A stretch of 64,000 nucleotides of DNA from Candidatus Moranbacteria bacterium RIFCSPHIGHO2_01_FULL_55_24 (GCA_001786575.1 MFRW01000001.1:1-64000); one strand, 5' to 3'. Shown: positions 8,734 to 16,530, counted from the first letter of the stretch. The notes: generated from the sequence alone by a model not told the origin. Made by a program: numbers and translations.

Positions 8734-9441
8734 TCATTTCTGGATGAGTTTCCGGACGATCGCCCGAGCCCAGCCAGGGAGTTCTTCGAAAATTCGGGCT
8801 TTGATCTCCCAGCCAAGAAAGCCTCTGCGATCCCTCGTCCAGGGTTGGACGGATTCCGGATCGTAGAGATCGGCGCCGGGGCACGGAACGATCACGTTTC
8901 GTTTCCCGAAGATCTTCTCGGCCAGTCTGGCACAGCGGGCGAGGTGCATTGCCTGGCTGACGATCAGGATTTTCGGCTCCGGACCGACAAAGTCGCTTGC
9001 GACCTTTTTCGCTTCCTGGAGCATCCCTCTGGTCGCGAGGTAGCTGCCATCTTCCGGCGGCCATATCGCGATGACGGAGCCCTGGTGCGTCTCGTACCAT
9101 TTCGGTTCGGCCTTGAAAAGCGCATAGAGCACTTCCCATTGTCCGATGATAAAAAAAGGACGATCGAGCTTGTTCCGGAGGGCCGCGAATTTGTGACACT
9201 GGCGCGCCAGATGCTCATTCACGCTGCCGGGACGGAAGCCGGCGTTTTCCAGACGGTAGAAACGTTCCAGATCAGTAAGATCCGAACCTTCTCTGCCGCC
9301 GAACAGCAAAGAAAGCTGCTCCGCTACTTCTTCGTCCGCCCAGGTATTCCTTCCGAACGCTTGCGGACAGATGATGTCCGCATCCAGAACCTTTCCTCGC
9401 GGATTTGCGAGTATTTCCGGTTTCAGGAAATAGTCGAACAT
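8734..9441 (-). CDS. DUF218-like (YdcF/SanA-type) protein
   Basis: 235 aa. The central segment KILIVSQAMHLARCARLAE followed by VIVPCPG and a C-terminal RRGFLGWEIKARI resembles the DUF218 pattern, in which a strand ending in ser/thr is followed by H..R and later a membrane-near helix. No signal peptide or membrane helix is evident, unlike SanA. Function in the family is poorly known (envelope-related). It has a textbook promoter 50-80 bases upstream and its own terminator, so it is a single-gene unit. Assignment is by pattern only. Confidence 0.5.
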   Translation of the reverse strand: MFDYFLKPEILANPRGKVLDADIICPQAFGRNTWADEEVAEQLSLLFGGREGSDLTDLERFYRLENAGFRPGSVNEHLARQCHKFAALRNKLDRPFFIIGQWEVLYALFKAEPKWYETHQGSVIAIWPPEDGSYLATRGMLQEAKKVASDFVGPEPKILIVSQAMHLARCARLAEKIFGKRNVIVPCPGADLYDPESVQPWTRDRRGFLGWEIKARIFEELPGWARAIVRKLIQK

Positions 9442-9493
9442 GGGTATCCTCCTCTGTTAAGGTGCGGTTATGCTTATAAAGTCATAACCTGAC

Positions 9494-9522
9494 ATTATAC
9501 TCCAAAATCATGTAAAAGTCAA
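9494..9522 (-). promoter_or_regulatory. sigma70-type promoter for DUF218-like gene
   Basis: Minus strand: TTGACT (9517-9522), 17-bp spacer, TATAAT (9494-9499). It is divergent from the rnhB promoter about 20 bases away. Confidence 0.85.
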
Positions 9523-9538
9523 GGGGAAAGGAGTGCGC

Positions 9539-9544
9539 TATAAT
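9539..9544 (+). promoter_or_regulatory. -10 box of rnhB placed for leaderless transcription
   Basis: Perfect TATAAT ends 6 bases before the rnhB ATG at 9551, so transcription would begin at about the start codon. No good -35 is visible. Confidence 0.6.
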
Positions 9545-9550
9545 GGGCTC

Positions 9551-10255
9551 ATGCATACGCCTACATTTGAAAAAGAACTGACGCTCCGGCTCGAGGGAGA
9601 GGCTTTTATCATCGGTATCGATGAGGCCGGGCGCGGACCTCTGGCCGGGCCGGTAGTGGCGGCTGCTGTCTGCTATCGGACGGCGAATTTCAGCGTGCCG
9701 GAAGCGCTCGCGAAGGAGTTCTCGCTCATCCGCGATTCCAAGAAGCTTTCTCCGAAGCAGCGTGAGAAGGCGTTCTCTCTGGTGCAGGAACACTTCCATG
9801 TCGGGACGGGAATCATCAATCCGGAAACGATCGACCGGGTGAATATCCTCCAAGCGACCTTCCTCGCGATGAAAGCCGCTCTTACCGACCTGTTGCGGCA
9901 GCTGCCGGAAGCGCGGGGCAAGGAATACCTCTTGATCGACGGCAACCAGCCCCTCCCGAGCTTTTCCGGGACGCAGGAGGCGGTAATCGGCGGGGATAGC
10001 TTGGTCCGCTCCATCGCGGCGGCGTCGATTGTCGCCAAGGTGACGCGGGACCGGATGTTCGACGAGTATGAGGCGCTCTATCCGGGATATGGTTTTGTGC
10101 AGCACAAGGGCTACGGGACGAAGGTGCATATGGATGCTCTGCGGCATCTGGGGCCCTGTGCGATCCACCGCCAGTCCTTCCGCCCGGTCCAGCTGACCAA
10201 TCCGGAAACGGTGAACCGCAAATTCGCTTCCGTACTCCAACGGAAGAAAAGATGA
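9551..10255 (+). CDS. rnhB: ribonuclease HII
   Basis: 234 aa from ATG 9551. An upstream GTG at 9533 is in frame but overlaps the -10 box, so it is unlikely to be used. RNase HII signatures: GIDEAGRGPLAGPVVAAAV (catalytic Asp-Glu), RDSKKLSPKQRE, and SIAAASIVAKVTRD with the third acidic site downstream. The enzyme cuts RNA in RNA-DNA hybrids, including single ribonucleotides in duplex DNA. The C-terminal HRQSFRPVQ is typical. It is followed by the rpmF promoter after 6 bases. Confidence 0.95.
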   Translation: MHTPTFEKELTLRLEGEAFIIGIDEAGRGPLAGPVVAAAVCYRTANFSVPEALAKEFSLIRDSKKLSPKQREKAFSLVQEHFHVGTGIINPETIDRVNILQATFLAMKAALTDLLRQLPEARGKEYLLIDGNQPLPSFSGTQEAVIGGDSLVRSIAAASIVAKVTRDRMFDEYEALYPGYGFVQHKGYGTKVHMDALRHLGPCAIHRQSFRPVQLTNPETVNRKFASVLQRKKR

Positions 10256-10261
10256 GGAATC

Positions 10262-10290
10262 TTGCCAAACCCGGAAGCTCGTGTTAGAGT
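10262..10290 (+). promoter_or_regulatory. promoter of rpmF-nusB
   Basis: TTGCCA (10262-10267), 17-bp spacer, TAGAGT (10285-10290), giving a leader of about 25 bases ahead of rpmF. Confidence 0.65.
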
Positions 10291-10322
10291 GAGGGCGTTA
10301 TATTTTACTGTTTTTTACCGTT

Positions 10323-10523
10323 ATGGCATTGCCCAAGCAAAGACATACCCGCCACCGCCGCGACCGCGCCCGGAAGCAATACGATATGGAACTGGTGAAC
10401 ACCGTCGAGTGCCCGAAGTGCAAGGCACGCAAGCTGTCCCACCGCGCCTGTCCGGAATGCGGTTTCTACAAAGGCCGCGAAGCCGTGAAGAAGGCTCCGG
10501 CACTGGCCAAAGCGAAGAAATAA
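10323..10523 (+). CDS. rpmF: 50S ribosomal protein L32
   Basis: 66 aa. Begins MALPKQRHTRHRRDRAR, the expected basic N-terminus of bacterial L32, followed by two CxxC pairs (CPKC and CPEC) that bind zinc. It belongs to the large ribosomal subunit. nusB follows after 46 bases in the same orientation. The C-terminal tail KKAPALAKAKK is longer than in many L32 proteins. Confidence 0.93.
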   Translation: MALPKQRHTRHRRDRARKQYDMELVNTVECPKCKARKLSHRACPECGFYKGREAVKKAPALAKAKK

Positions 10524-10569
10524 ATCTTTCTTTTGTCCGACCCCGTTCCTTTCAACAAAAAACACAAAA

Positions 10570-11163
10570 ATGGCAAACAGGCACCTCCAGAGATCAGTAG
10601 CGATGCAGTCACTCTTTGAGTGGGACTTCCAGGGGAAGCACGATGAGCGTGCGCGCGAGATTTTGAAGCGCAACATCCAGGAATTCGCCCCGGGCTTGGA
10701 GGATACCGTGTTCGCCGAGCACTTGATGGAGGGGACGCTCCGTGAGAGGAAGACCATCGACAAGCTTATCGAGAAATGCGCGCCGGAGTGGCCGCTCGAG
10801 CAGGTAACGATCGTCGACCGGAACGTATTGCGCCTCGGGATCTACGAGCTCATGTTCGGGAACTACGACGAGGTCCCGCCGAAGGTCGCCATCAATGAGG
10901 CGATCGAGCTTGCCAAGAGTTTCGGGAGCGATGCCAGTCCGCGCTTCGTGAACGGGGTCCTGGGAACGATCTACCGCGAGATGGGCGAGCCGATGAAGGA
11001 CGACGTTTCGGAGAATCACAAGCGTAAGGAAGACAGAGAGAAGAAAGACAGAGAGAAGAAACCGAAGCCTGAAGCCGGAGCATCTTCTCCGGAAGAATCC
11101 GAAAAAGAACCGAAGAAGGTAGCGAAAAAAAGGACGCCTAAGAAGAAAGAAGCGAAAGCCTGA
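10570..11163 (+). CDS. nusB: transcription antitermination factor NusB with charged C-terminal tail
   Basis: 197 aa. Residues 1 to about 145 are a standard NusB fold: RSVAMQSLFEWDF at the N-terminus and AINEAIELAKSFG and FVNGVLGTI near the end, the latter two being the most conserved. NusB with NusE (S10) binds boxA RNA in antitermination complexes. The last 50 or so residues are a low-complexity Lys/Glu/Pro tail, absent from ordinary NusB, which might add RNA contacts. Candidate boxA-like sites occur elsewhere in this window. A terminator follows directly after the stop. Confidence 0.92.
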   Translation: MANRHLQRSVAMQSLFEWDFQGKHDERAREILKRNIQEFAPGLEDTVFAEHLMEGTLRERKTIDKLIEKCAPEWPLEQVTIVDRNVLRLGIYELMFGNYDEVPPKVAINEAIELAKSFGSDASPRFVNGVLGTIYREMGEPMKDDVSENHKRKEDREKKDREKKPKPEAGASSPEESEKEPKKVAKKRTPKKKEAKA

Positions 11164-11167
11164 AACG

Positions 11168-11197
11168 AAAGCGCTCCCTGTCTCCGGTAGCGCTTTT
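11168..11197 (+). terminator. intrinsic terminator after nusB
   Basis: Stem AAAGCGCT / AGCGCTTT with a 13-base loop and a short T run; it ends the rpmF-nusB unit. Confidence 0.7.
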
Positions 11198-11213
11198 ATA
11201 GAAGCAAGAATCT

Positions 11214-11912
11214 ATGCCTCACGCTGTTATCGATACCGAAAAACTGAAGAGCACCCTCGGTATCACGATCGGGAATACGGACCTGTACCAGGAGGCGTTG
11301 ACGCACCGCTCCTACTTGAACGAGCATCGCGACTATCCGTTCCCGCACAATGAGCGCTTGGAATTCCTGGGCGATGCCGTTTTGGAATTGGTAGTGACGC
11401 GCCATCTTTTCGACCGTTTTCCTAATCCGGAAGGCGAGCTGACCAGTTTCCGGGCGGCGCTTGTGAATGGCGAGATGCTCTCGAAGATCGGCAAGGAGCT
11501 CGGGGTGGAACAGTTCCTCTTGATGAGCCGCGGAGAGTCCAAGGATACCGGCCGCGCCAGAAGCTACCTCATCGCCAACGCCGTGGAAGCGGTTATCGGG
11601 GCGCTGTATCTGGACCAGGGGTACGATGCCGCCAAGGTATTTATCGAACAGCGCATCCTGACCCATCTTGAAGAGGTGATGGAACAAGGGCTCTATACCG
11701 ACCCCAAGAGCCGTTTCCAGGAAATGGCCCAGGAGAAAACGGGCATCACGCCTAATTACGGAGTGCTCCGCGAATGGGGGCCGGACCACGACCGGCATTT
11801 TGTCGCGGGCGTTTTTCTAGAAGATGAACTTGTCGCCGAAGGGGAGGGGACCAGCAAACAGGAAGCCCAACGCGAAGCGGCCAAGAAGGGTCTCGAAGCC
11901 AAGGGCTGGTAG
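11214..11912 (+). CDS. rnc: ribonuclease III
   Basis: 232 aa. Catalytic signature NERLEFLGDAVLELV (about residues 43-57) with the metal-binding Glu and Asp, second acidic site in the EAVIGALYLDQG helix, and a C-terminal double-stranded RNA-binding domain (about 158-231: KSRFQEMAQEK, then GEGTSKQEAQREAAKKGLE). It processes rRNA precursors and structured mRNAs. It is preceded by the nusB terminator and followed by a separate promoter. Confidence 0.95.
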   Translation: MPHAVIDTEKLKSTLGITIGNTDLYQEALTHRSYLNEHRDYPFPHNERLEFLGDAVLELVVTRHLFDRFPNPEGELTSFRAALVNGEMLSKIGKELGVEQFLLMSRGESKDTGRARSYLIANAVEAVIGALYLDQGYDAAKVFIEQRILTHLEEVMEQGLYTDPKSRFQEMAQEKTGITPNYGVLREWGPDHDRHFVAGVFLEDELVAEGEGTSKQEAQREAAKKGLEAKGW

Positions 11913-11914
11913 CC

Positions 11915-11943
11915 TTGACTTTTTCATAAATTCAGAGTATAAT
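11915..11943 (+). promoter_or_regulatory. sigma70-type promoter of small membrane protein gene
   Basis: TTGACT (11915-11920), 17-bp spacer, TATAAT (11938-11943). The predicted start (about 11950) falls at the boxA-like GTACTTTGAG. Confidence 0.85.
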
Positions 11944-11950
11944 TTTTTTT

Positions 11951-11960
11951 GTACTTTGAG
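11951..11960 (+). promoter_or_regulatory. boxA-like leader motif (copy 1)
   Basis: GTACTTTGAG at the predicted mRNA start, identical over 10 bases to the copy at 46360 and close to the Firmicute rRNA boxA (GTTCTTTGAAA). A purine-rich stretch and the start codon follow within 30 bases. Confidence 0.5.
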
Positions 11961-11988
11961 TATCGGAAAAGGAAAGAAAGGGCTAGTC

Positions 11989-12189
11989 ATGAGCTATGGT
12001 TACCAGTTGGGTCTATCGTTTTCCTGCATGCTCATCTCTCTGGTGATGGTTCTTGCGCTTCTGCATCTCTACGTCTCCGGACACTGGGATTACTGGAGCA
12101 AAACGAAACGCTTCGGGTATGTCGGAATGATGAGCACGCTTTTTTCGGTGGCCATCGGCCTGTTCGTGCCGCTCATCCACTATTATTGA
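11989..12189 (+). CDS. small two-helix membrane protein of unknown function
   Basis: 66 aa from ATG 11989; longer in-frame starts lie inside rnc. Two hydrophobic helices (about residues 6-28 and 43-63) are joined by a short polar loop HWDYWSKTKRFGY. No family recognised. It has its own consensus promoter, a boxA-like leader motif, a purine-rich ribosome-binding region (AGGAAAGAAAGGG), and a strong terminator downstream, so it is a strongly expressed single-gene unit. Its shape suggests a membrane-inserted accessory or toxin-like peptide, but nothing in the sequence proves either. Confidence 0.7.
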   Translation: MSYGYQLGLSFSCMLISLVMVLALLHLYVSGHWDYWSKTKRFGYVGMMSTLFSVAIGLFVPLIHYY

Positions 12190-12226
12190 AAATACACAGG
12201 GAAACACTGCTCCAACATGAGCACCA

Positions 12227-12255
12227 AGCCACTACTACAGAGTAGTGGCTTTTTC
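12227..12255 (+). terminator. intrinsic terminator
   Basis: Perfect 9-bp stem AGCCACTAC / GTAGTGGCT, 6-base loop, then TTTTCTTTT. Confidence 0.85.
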
Positions 12256-12355
12256 TTTTGTCCGAGAATCCTTTATACTGGGAAAGAATACGAGAGGAAG
12301 GCGGAGCTCATGGGCTTTCGTGTTTTTGCTCGAGATAACTTTTGAATGGCAGCCG

Positions 12356-14701
12356 GTGTATCTCAAGAAACTGGAAATTAACGGCTTCAAATCCTTTGCC
12401 AACAAGACGGCATTGGATTTTTTGCCTGACCGCCCTGCCCGAAATGCTTCGCATAACGATGCAGGCGGGTATGTCTCTTCGGGCGGGCGCTCGGGCATCA
12501 CGGCGATTGTCGGGCCGAACGGGAGCGGCAAGTCCAATGTGGCGGACGCTATCCGTTGGGCCATCGGCGAGCAGTCGCTCAAGAACCTGCGCGGCAAGAA
12601 GAGCGAAGACGTCATCTTCGCCGGGACCGACAAGAAGACGCGCCTCGGGAGCGCTTCCGTGACGCTCTATTTCGATAATTCCGACAAGCGCATCCCGATC
12701 GAATTCGGCGAAGTCTCCATCACGCGGAAGATCTACCGGAGCGGGGAAAGCGAATATCTCATCAACGGTTCACGCGTGCGCTTGCTCGACATCGTGGATC
12801 TTCTCGCGAAAGCCGGCATCGGCAAGGATAGCTACTGCGTCATCACACAGGGTATGAGCGATGCCGTGCTCAATGCGACTCCGGTGGAGCGCCGTGCGAT
12901 CTTCGAGGATGCGGCCGGCGTGAAGCAGTACCAGATAGAGAAGGAGCGTTCGCTCCGCAAGCTCGCGAGCACGGAAGAGAACCTGACGCGGGTGGAGAGT
13001 CTTCTGGTAGAGATCGAGCCGCATCTGAAGACGCTCAAGCGCCAGGCAGAGAAGGCCTCGCAGGGGAAAGAGATCGCTTCCCGACTTCACGAGAAGCAGC
13101 TCCTCCTCTACGGATTCCTCTGGAAGAGTTTCGAAGCGGAGCGCGGCAGCGTGCTCGGCGAGCGCGACCGTGTCCAATCCCAAGTCTTCGAATTGGAAGT
13201 GGAGACGAACACGCTTGCGAAGCAGGTGAACGAGACCTCGGCGGCGCTCGAAAACCAGGACAAGGAAGAAAGCCTTACCCGCACCCTCGACAGCCTGCGG
13301 CAGGAGCTCAATACCTTGGCGCGTGACCGGAGCCTCTTGGAAGGGAAGATCGAGCTGGAATTGGAAAAGCAGAAGGCCCAGGAAGTCGTGCGGGTCATCC
13401 CGGTGGATCTCCAGTATGTGCGGAAGGCTCTCGAAGAGATCCGCGAGGAGCAAGCCCGCCTCATCGAGCGCATTCAGGGCGCCGAGAAGCTGGAAGACCT
13501 CCAGGATATCCGCGAGTATGCCCAGGTGGTGAAGCAGAAGCTCTATGATCTGTATGAAAAGGCGGGAGAGGGGAGCGTCCAGGAGAAGAAAGTGATCACG
13601 CTTCCCGAAGAAGAGCAGGCGGCAAGCGATGAACGTCTGGAGAGCTACCGTGAGGAGCTTCGGAAGATCCAAGAGGCGTTCGCCGAGGCGGACGGGAAGA
13701 GGGTCAAAATGGAGAGCGAGATCCAGGAAGCCCGCGAGGCGGATCGCACCAGCCGGGAGCAATTCTTCGCTGCCGAAAAGACTTGGCGGGAAAAGGAATT
13801 CCAGCTGACGCGCCTCAAGGACCAGCTGAACGAGGCCAAAGTGCGCCTGGCCCGCGTGGAGGTACGCGAGGAAGATCTGGTGAAGCTCGTGAAAGAAGAG
13901 CTTCATATGGAAGTGAGCGCTCTCTCCTACGATGGGACGCCGGTGGAACGCGAGCGCTTGGAGCGCGAGATCGCCCGGCTCAAAGTGGAGGTAGAACACG
14001 TCGGAAGCATCGACCCGCTCATCGTTTCGGAATACGAAGAAACTGCGGAGCGCTTCGAATTCCTGTCGCGCGAATCCACGGATCTGCGCGAAGCCATGGT
14101 GTCGCTCCAGGAGGTGATCCGGGAGATGGATCAGAAAATCGACCAGGCCTTCAAGAAGGCCTTCACGGAAATCCGCAAGAAATTCGAGGAATATTTCAAG
14201 ATCATTTTCGGCGGCGGCCGAGCCGAGCTCCAGGTAGTGCATATCGCCAAACGCCGGCGCGGAGAAGAGGATGAGGAAGCGGGAGAAGAGGCGCTTCCGG
14301 AAGCGGAAGCGAGTCCTGCCAGCCTGGTCGGAATCGAGATATCTGCCTGCCCGCCCGGGAAGAAGATCACCAATCTCTCCATGCTTTCCGGCGGCGAGCG
14401 GTCGCTCACTTCGCTCGCGCTTCTCTTCGCGATCATCTCTTACAATCCGCCGCCATTCGCCGTGCTCGACGAAGTGGAAGCAGCACTGGACGAGGCGAAT
14501 TCCCGGCGCTTCGGGAAGATGCTTGCGGAACTTTCCGCGCATACCCAGTTCATCGCGATCACGCATAACCGCGAGACGATGTCCCAGGCCGCGCTCCTCT
14601 ATGGGGTCACCATGGGAGCAGACGGCGTTTCGCAGCTCCTTTCGATCCGTCTGGATCAGGTGGGGGAAGGCGGCAAGGTAAATGCCGGTGCCCGCAATTG
14701 A
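12356..14701 (+). CDS. smc: short SMC-family ATPase lacking a hinge domain
   Basis: 781 aa from the GTG at 12356 (reading MYLKKLEINGFKSF), where SMC homology starts; a longer frame upstream to 12245 is not SMC-like. Head domain: FKSF motif, Walker A GPNGSGKSN (about 53-61), the Q-loop region, then coiled coil (about 170-400 and 425-620), then C-terminal signature LSGGERSLTSLALL and Walker B FAVLDEVEAALDEAN. Ordinary SMC is about 1150-1200 aa with a globular hinge; here the arms meet at about 20 polar residues (404-424) and no hinge is visible. A 23-residue insertion sits before the Walker A (residues 24-46). SMC organises and segregates chromosomes; the short version may dimerise differently. 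Confidence 0.85.
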   Translation: MYLKKLEINGFKSFANKTALDFLPDRPARNASHNDAGGYVSSGGRSGITAIVGPNGSGKSNVADAIRWAIGEQSLKNLRGKKSEDVIFAGTDKKTRLGSASVTLYFDNSDKRIPIEFGEVSITRKIYRSGESEYLINGSRVRLLDIVDLLAKAGIGKDSYCVITQGMSDAVLNATPVERRAIFEDAAGVKQYQIEKERSLRKLASTEENLTRVESLLVEIEPHLKTLKRQAEKASQGKEIASRLHEKQLLLYGFLWKSFEAERGSVLGERDRVQSQVFELEVETNTLAKQVNETSAALENQDKEESLTRTLDSLRQELNTLARDRSLLEGKIELELEKQKAQEVVRVIPVDLQYVRKALEEIREEQARLIERIQGAEKLEDLQDIREYAQVVKQKLYDLYEKAGEGSVQEKKVITLPEEEQAASDERLESYREELRKIQEAFAEADGKRVKMESEIQEAREADRTSREQFFAAEKTWREKEFQLTRLKDQLNEAKVRLARVEVREEDLVKLVKEELHMEVSALSYDGTPVERERLEREIARLKVEVEHVGSIDPLIVSEYEETAERFEFLSRESTDLREAMVSLQEVIREMDQKIDQAFKKAFTEIRKKFEEYFKIIFGGGRAELQVVHIAKRRRGEEDEEAGEEALPEAEASPASLVGIEISACPPGKKITNLSMLSGGERSLTSLALLFAIISYNPPPFAVLDEVEAALDEANSRRFGKMLAELSAHTQFIAITHNRETMSQAALLYGVTMGADGVSQLLSIRLDQVGEGGKVNAGARN
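12425..12493 (+). repeat. palindrome-like in-frame insertion inside smc
   Basis: The DNA encoding residues 24-46 is absent from usual SMC proteins and contains near-inverted repeats (CCGCCCTGCCCGAA with TTCGGGCGGGCG, and ACCGCCCTGC with GCAGGCGGGT). It looks like a small palindromic element that inserted without breaking the frame. Confidence 0.4.
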
Positions 14702-14726
14702 CAAAGTTTCAGAAACGAGCTAGAAT
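14698..14726 (+). promoter_or_regulatory. promoter of rpsP
   Basis: Perfect TTGACA (14698-14703), 17-bp spacer, TAGAAT (14721-14726). The -35 overlaps the smc stop codon. Confidence 0.85.
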
Positions 14727-14762
14727 AGTTTTTGTATATATCTAAGGTATCGGCCCATTATT

Positions 14763-15263
14763 ATGTTGACTATCCGTTTCAATCGCACCGGTAAGAAGAA
14801 CCGTGCCTCATACCGCCTGGTACTCCAGGAAAAGACCAAAGCTCCTGGCAAGCGCCATGTGGAGATTCTCGGCAGCCACGATCCGCACATCAAGACCACT
14901 ATTCTGAAGAAGGACCGTATTCTCTATTGGCTGGGCCAGGGTGCCCAGGCTTCGGAAGTCGTCCACAACCTGCTCGTCCGCGAAGGTGTCATCGAAGGCA
15001 AGAAAATCCCTCACAAGATGCCTCGCCCGGTGAAGAAGGAAGAATCGGCTCCTGAAGAAGCTCCGGCTCCGGAAGCAGCTGATCCCGAAGCCGATGAACC
15101 CGCCTCCGAAGAAGCAGCGGTCGGAACCCCGCAGGAAGAAGCGGAGATCGGCAGTCAGACCCCTGAAGAAGTTGACAGAGAAGCGGAAGCTATACCGGAA
15201 GCCGCACAGGAAGAGCGGGAAGCTGAAATAAAAGAGGTAGAGGAAGAGAAGAAAGAAGCATAG
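14763..15263 (+). CDS. rpsP: 30S ribosomal protein S16 with long acidic tail
   Basis: 166 aa. The first 80 or so residues are S16 (MLTIRFNRTGKKNRASYRLV, then LGSHDPH in place of the usual LGxYxP). The remainder is a low-complexity Glu/Ala/Pro tail ending in KEVEEEKKEA. Typical bacterial S16 is 80-120 aa, so the tail roughly doubles its length. S16 binds 16S rRNA during small-subunit assembly. It has its own consensus promoter and is a single-gene unit, without the rimM-trmD neighbours found in many bacteria. Confidence 0.92.
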   Translation: MLTIRFNRTGKKNRASYRLVLQEKTKAPGKRHVEILGSHDPHIKTTILKKDRILYWLGQGAQASEVVHNLLVREGVIEGKKIPHKMPRPVKKEESAPEEAPAPEAADPEADEPASEEAAVGTPQEEAEIGSQTPEEVDREAEAIPEAAQEEREAEIKEVEEEKKEA

Positions 15264-15286
15264 ACTCCGAAGGAAGCAGCTCCTGG

Positions 15287-15315
15287 TTGACAGAAAGGCA
15301 TTCTGCCTGTAGCAT
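15287..15315 (+). promoter_or_regulatory. promoter of rplJ-rplL
   Basis: TTGACA (15287-15292), 17-bp spacer, TAGCAT (15310-15315). Confidence 0.8.
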
Positions 15316-15321
15316 GAGAAG

Positions 15322-15480
15322 CACAATTGAATACGCTTTCCGTAGACCCGGGGCATTCGCTGTAAAGCGGACGGTAAGTCCCCACGAGGAACAGGTATTC
15401 TAGCGAATTCCAAAAGATAGCGCTAGAAGTATTTGTCAGAAGAACACTCAAAGTCTGCGGTTTCTCCCGCAGATTTTTTA
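15322..15480 (+). promoter_or_regulatory. rplJ leader (L10-leader-like) ending in terminator hairpin
   Basis: About 160 bases of untranslated leader. A middle part with GGGGCA...GTAAGTCCCC pairing resembles the L10/L7-L12-binding leader of other bacteria. It ends in a perfect 7-bp stem TCTGCGG / CCGCAGA (15454-15473) followed by six T, only 16 bases before rplJ. This is the arrangement expected for autoregulation by L10 through premature termination. Confidence 0.6.
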
Positions 15481-15495
15481 TTATCCAAAACGAGT

Positions 15496-16020
15496 ATGCA
15501 GACAAAACAACAGAAAGAAGCACTCGTCCAAGAGGTGGCCGACAAGGTCAAAGCCTCCAAGGCGCTCGTCTTTGCGAATTACAAAGGCGTGTCGGTGAAG
15601 GATCTGACCGCCGTGCGCCGCGAGCTCCGCAAGAGCGGTTCCAGCTGGCAGGTGCTCAAGAAGACGCTCTTGAACATCGCGCTCAAGGAAGCCGGCGTGC
15701 CAGTAGAGGCCAGAGGCCTTTCGGGACAGATCGGTGTCGCCTTTTCGCAAGACGAGGTAGCTGCCGCCAAAGTCCTCTCGGATTTCATCAAGGCGAACAA
15801 GGAGACAGAGCTTTCGATCGAAGGGGGATCGCTCGGAACAGCCGCTCTCTCGATCGCCGAAGTGAAAGCGCTTGCCAAGCTTCCGAGCCAGGATGAGCTC
15901 CGGGCCAAATTGGTCGGGACGCTCCAGGCGCCGATTGCCGGATTCGTCCGCGTATTGGGCGGCAATCTCTCCGGGCTGGTGCAGGTGCTGAAAGCGATCG
16001 AAAAACAGAAGGCGGTATAG
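15496..16020 (+). CDS. rplJ: 50S ribosomal protein L10
   Basis: 174 aa from ATG 15496; an upstream in-frame ATG (15433) lies in the leader before the terminator hairpin and is rejected. Features: MQTKQQKEALVQEV start, FANYKGVSVKDLTAVRRELR, KKTLLNIAL, and the C-terminal helix VLGGNLSGLVQVLKAIEKQK that carries L7/L12 dimers. L10 anchors the ribosomal stalk to 23S rRNA and commonly represses its own operon. rplL follows after 52 bases. Confidence 0.95.
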   Translation: MQTKQQKEALVQEVADKVKASKALVFANYKGVSVKDLTAVRRELRKSGSSWQVLKKTLLNIALKEAGVPVEARGLSGQIGVAFSQDEVAAAKVLSDFIKANKETELSIEGGSLGTAALSIAEVKALAKLPSQDELRAKLVGTLQAPIAGFVRVLGGNLSGLVQVLKAIEKQKAV

Positions 16021-16072
16021 ATCCTATAAGTTAATCCGAAGTTATCAATAATCATAAGTAACGTATAAACCT

Positions 16073-16477
16073 ATGTCAGAAGAAAAGAAGGATGTAGTAG
16101 TGCCAGAGAAGTTCGAGAAACTCGTGGCTGAAATCGAGAAGATGAGCGTTCTGGATCTTTCCGAGCTCGTTTCTGTCCTCGAAGACAAGTTCGGCGTATC
16201 AGCAGCCGCTCCGGTCATGATGGGCGCTATGCCTGCTGCCGGTGCTGCAGAAGCCGTAGAAGAGAAGGCTGACTTCGATATCGAGCTTACCGCAGCCGGT
16301 GGCCAGAAGATCAATGTGATCAAGGCGGTCCGCGAGGTGACCGGTTTGGGCCTCAAGGAAGCGAAGGATCTCGTTGACGCCGCTCCGAAGGTGATCAAGG
16401 AGAAGGTGGCCAAGGCTGACGCCGAAGCCATGAAGAAGAAGCTCGAAGAGGCGGGCGCTTCCGTGAACCTGAAATAG
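16073..16477 (+). CDS. rplL: 50S ribosomal protein L7/L12
   Basis: 134 aa. N-terminal dimerisation region (VLDLSELVSVLEDKFGV), Ala-rich hinge (about residues 43-65) and the C-terminal factor-binding domain with VIKAVREVTGLGLKEAKDLVDAAPKVIK, which is nearly canonical. L7/L12 recruits translation factors to the ribosome. It is second in the rplJ-rplL operon and followed by a strong terminator. Confidence 0.96.
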   Translation: MSEEKKDVVVPEKFEKLVAEIEKMSVLDLSELVSVLEDKFGVSAAAPVMMGAMPAAGAAEAVEEKADFDIELTAAGGQKINVIKAVREVTGLGLKEAKDLVDAAPKVIKEKVAKADAEAMKKKLEEAGASVNLK

Positions 16478-16500
16478 TCTCTTTCGAAGAGATCTTGCGA

Positions 16501-16530
16501 AAACCCTGCCGGAAACGGCGGGGTTTTTTC
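16501..16530 (+). terminator. intrinsic terminator after rplL
   Basis: GC-rich stem AACCC-GCCG / CGGC-GGGTT with GAAA loop, then TTTTTT. Confidence 0.88.

Noticed and set aside
12770..14704. Long open frame antisense to smc
   Set aside because: Shadow of the coiled-coil coding sequence; no motif or promoter.
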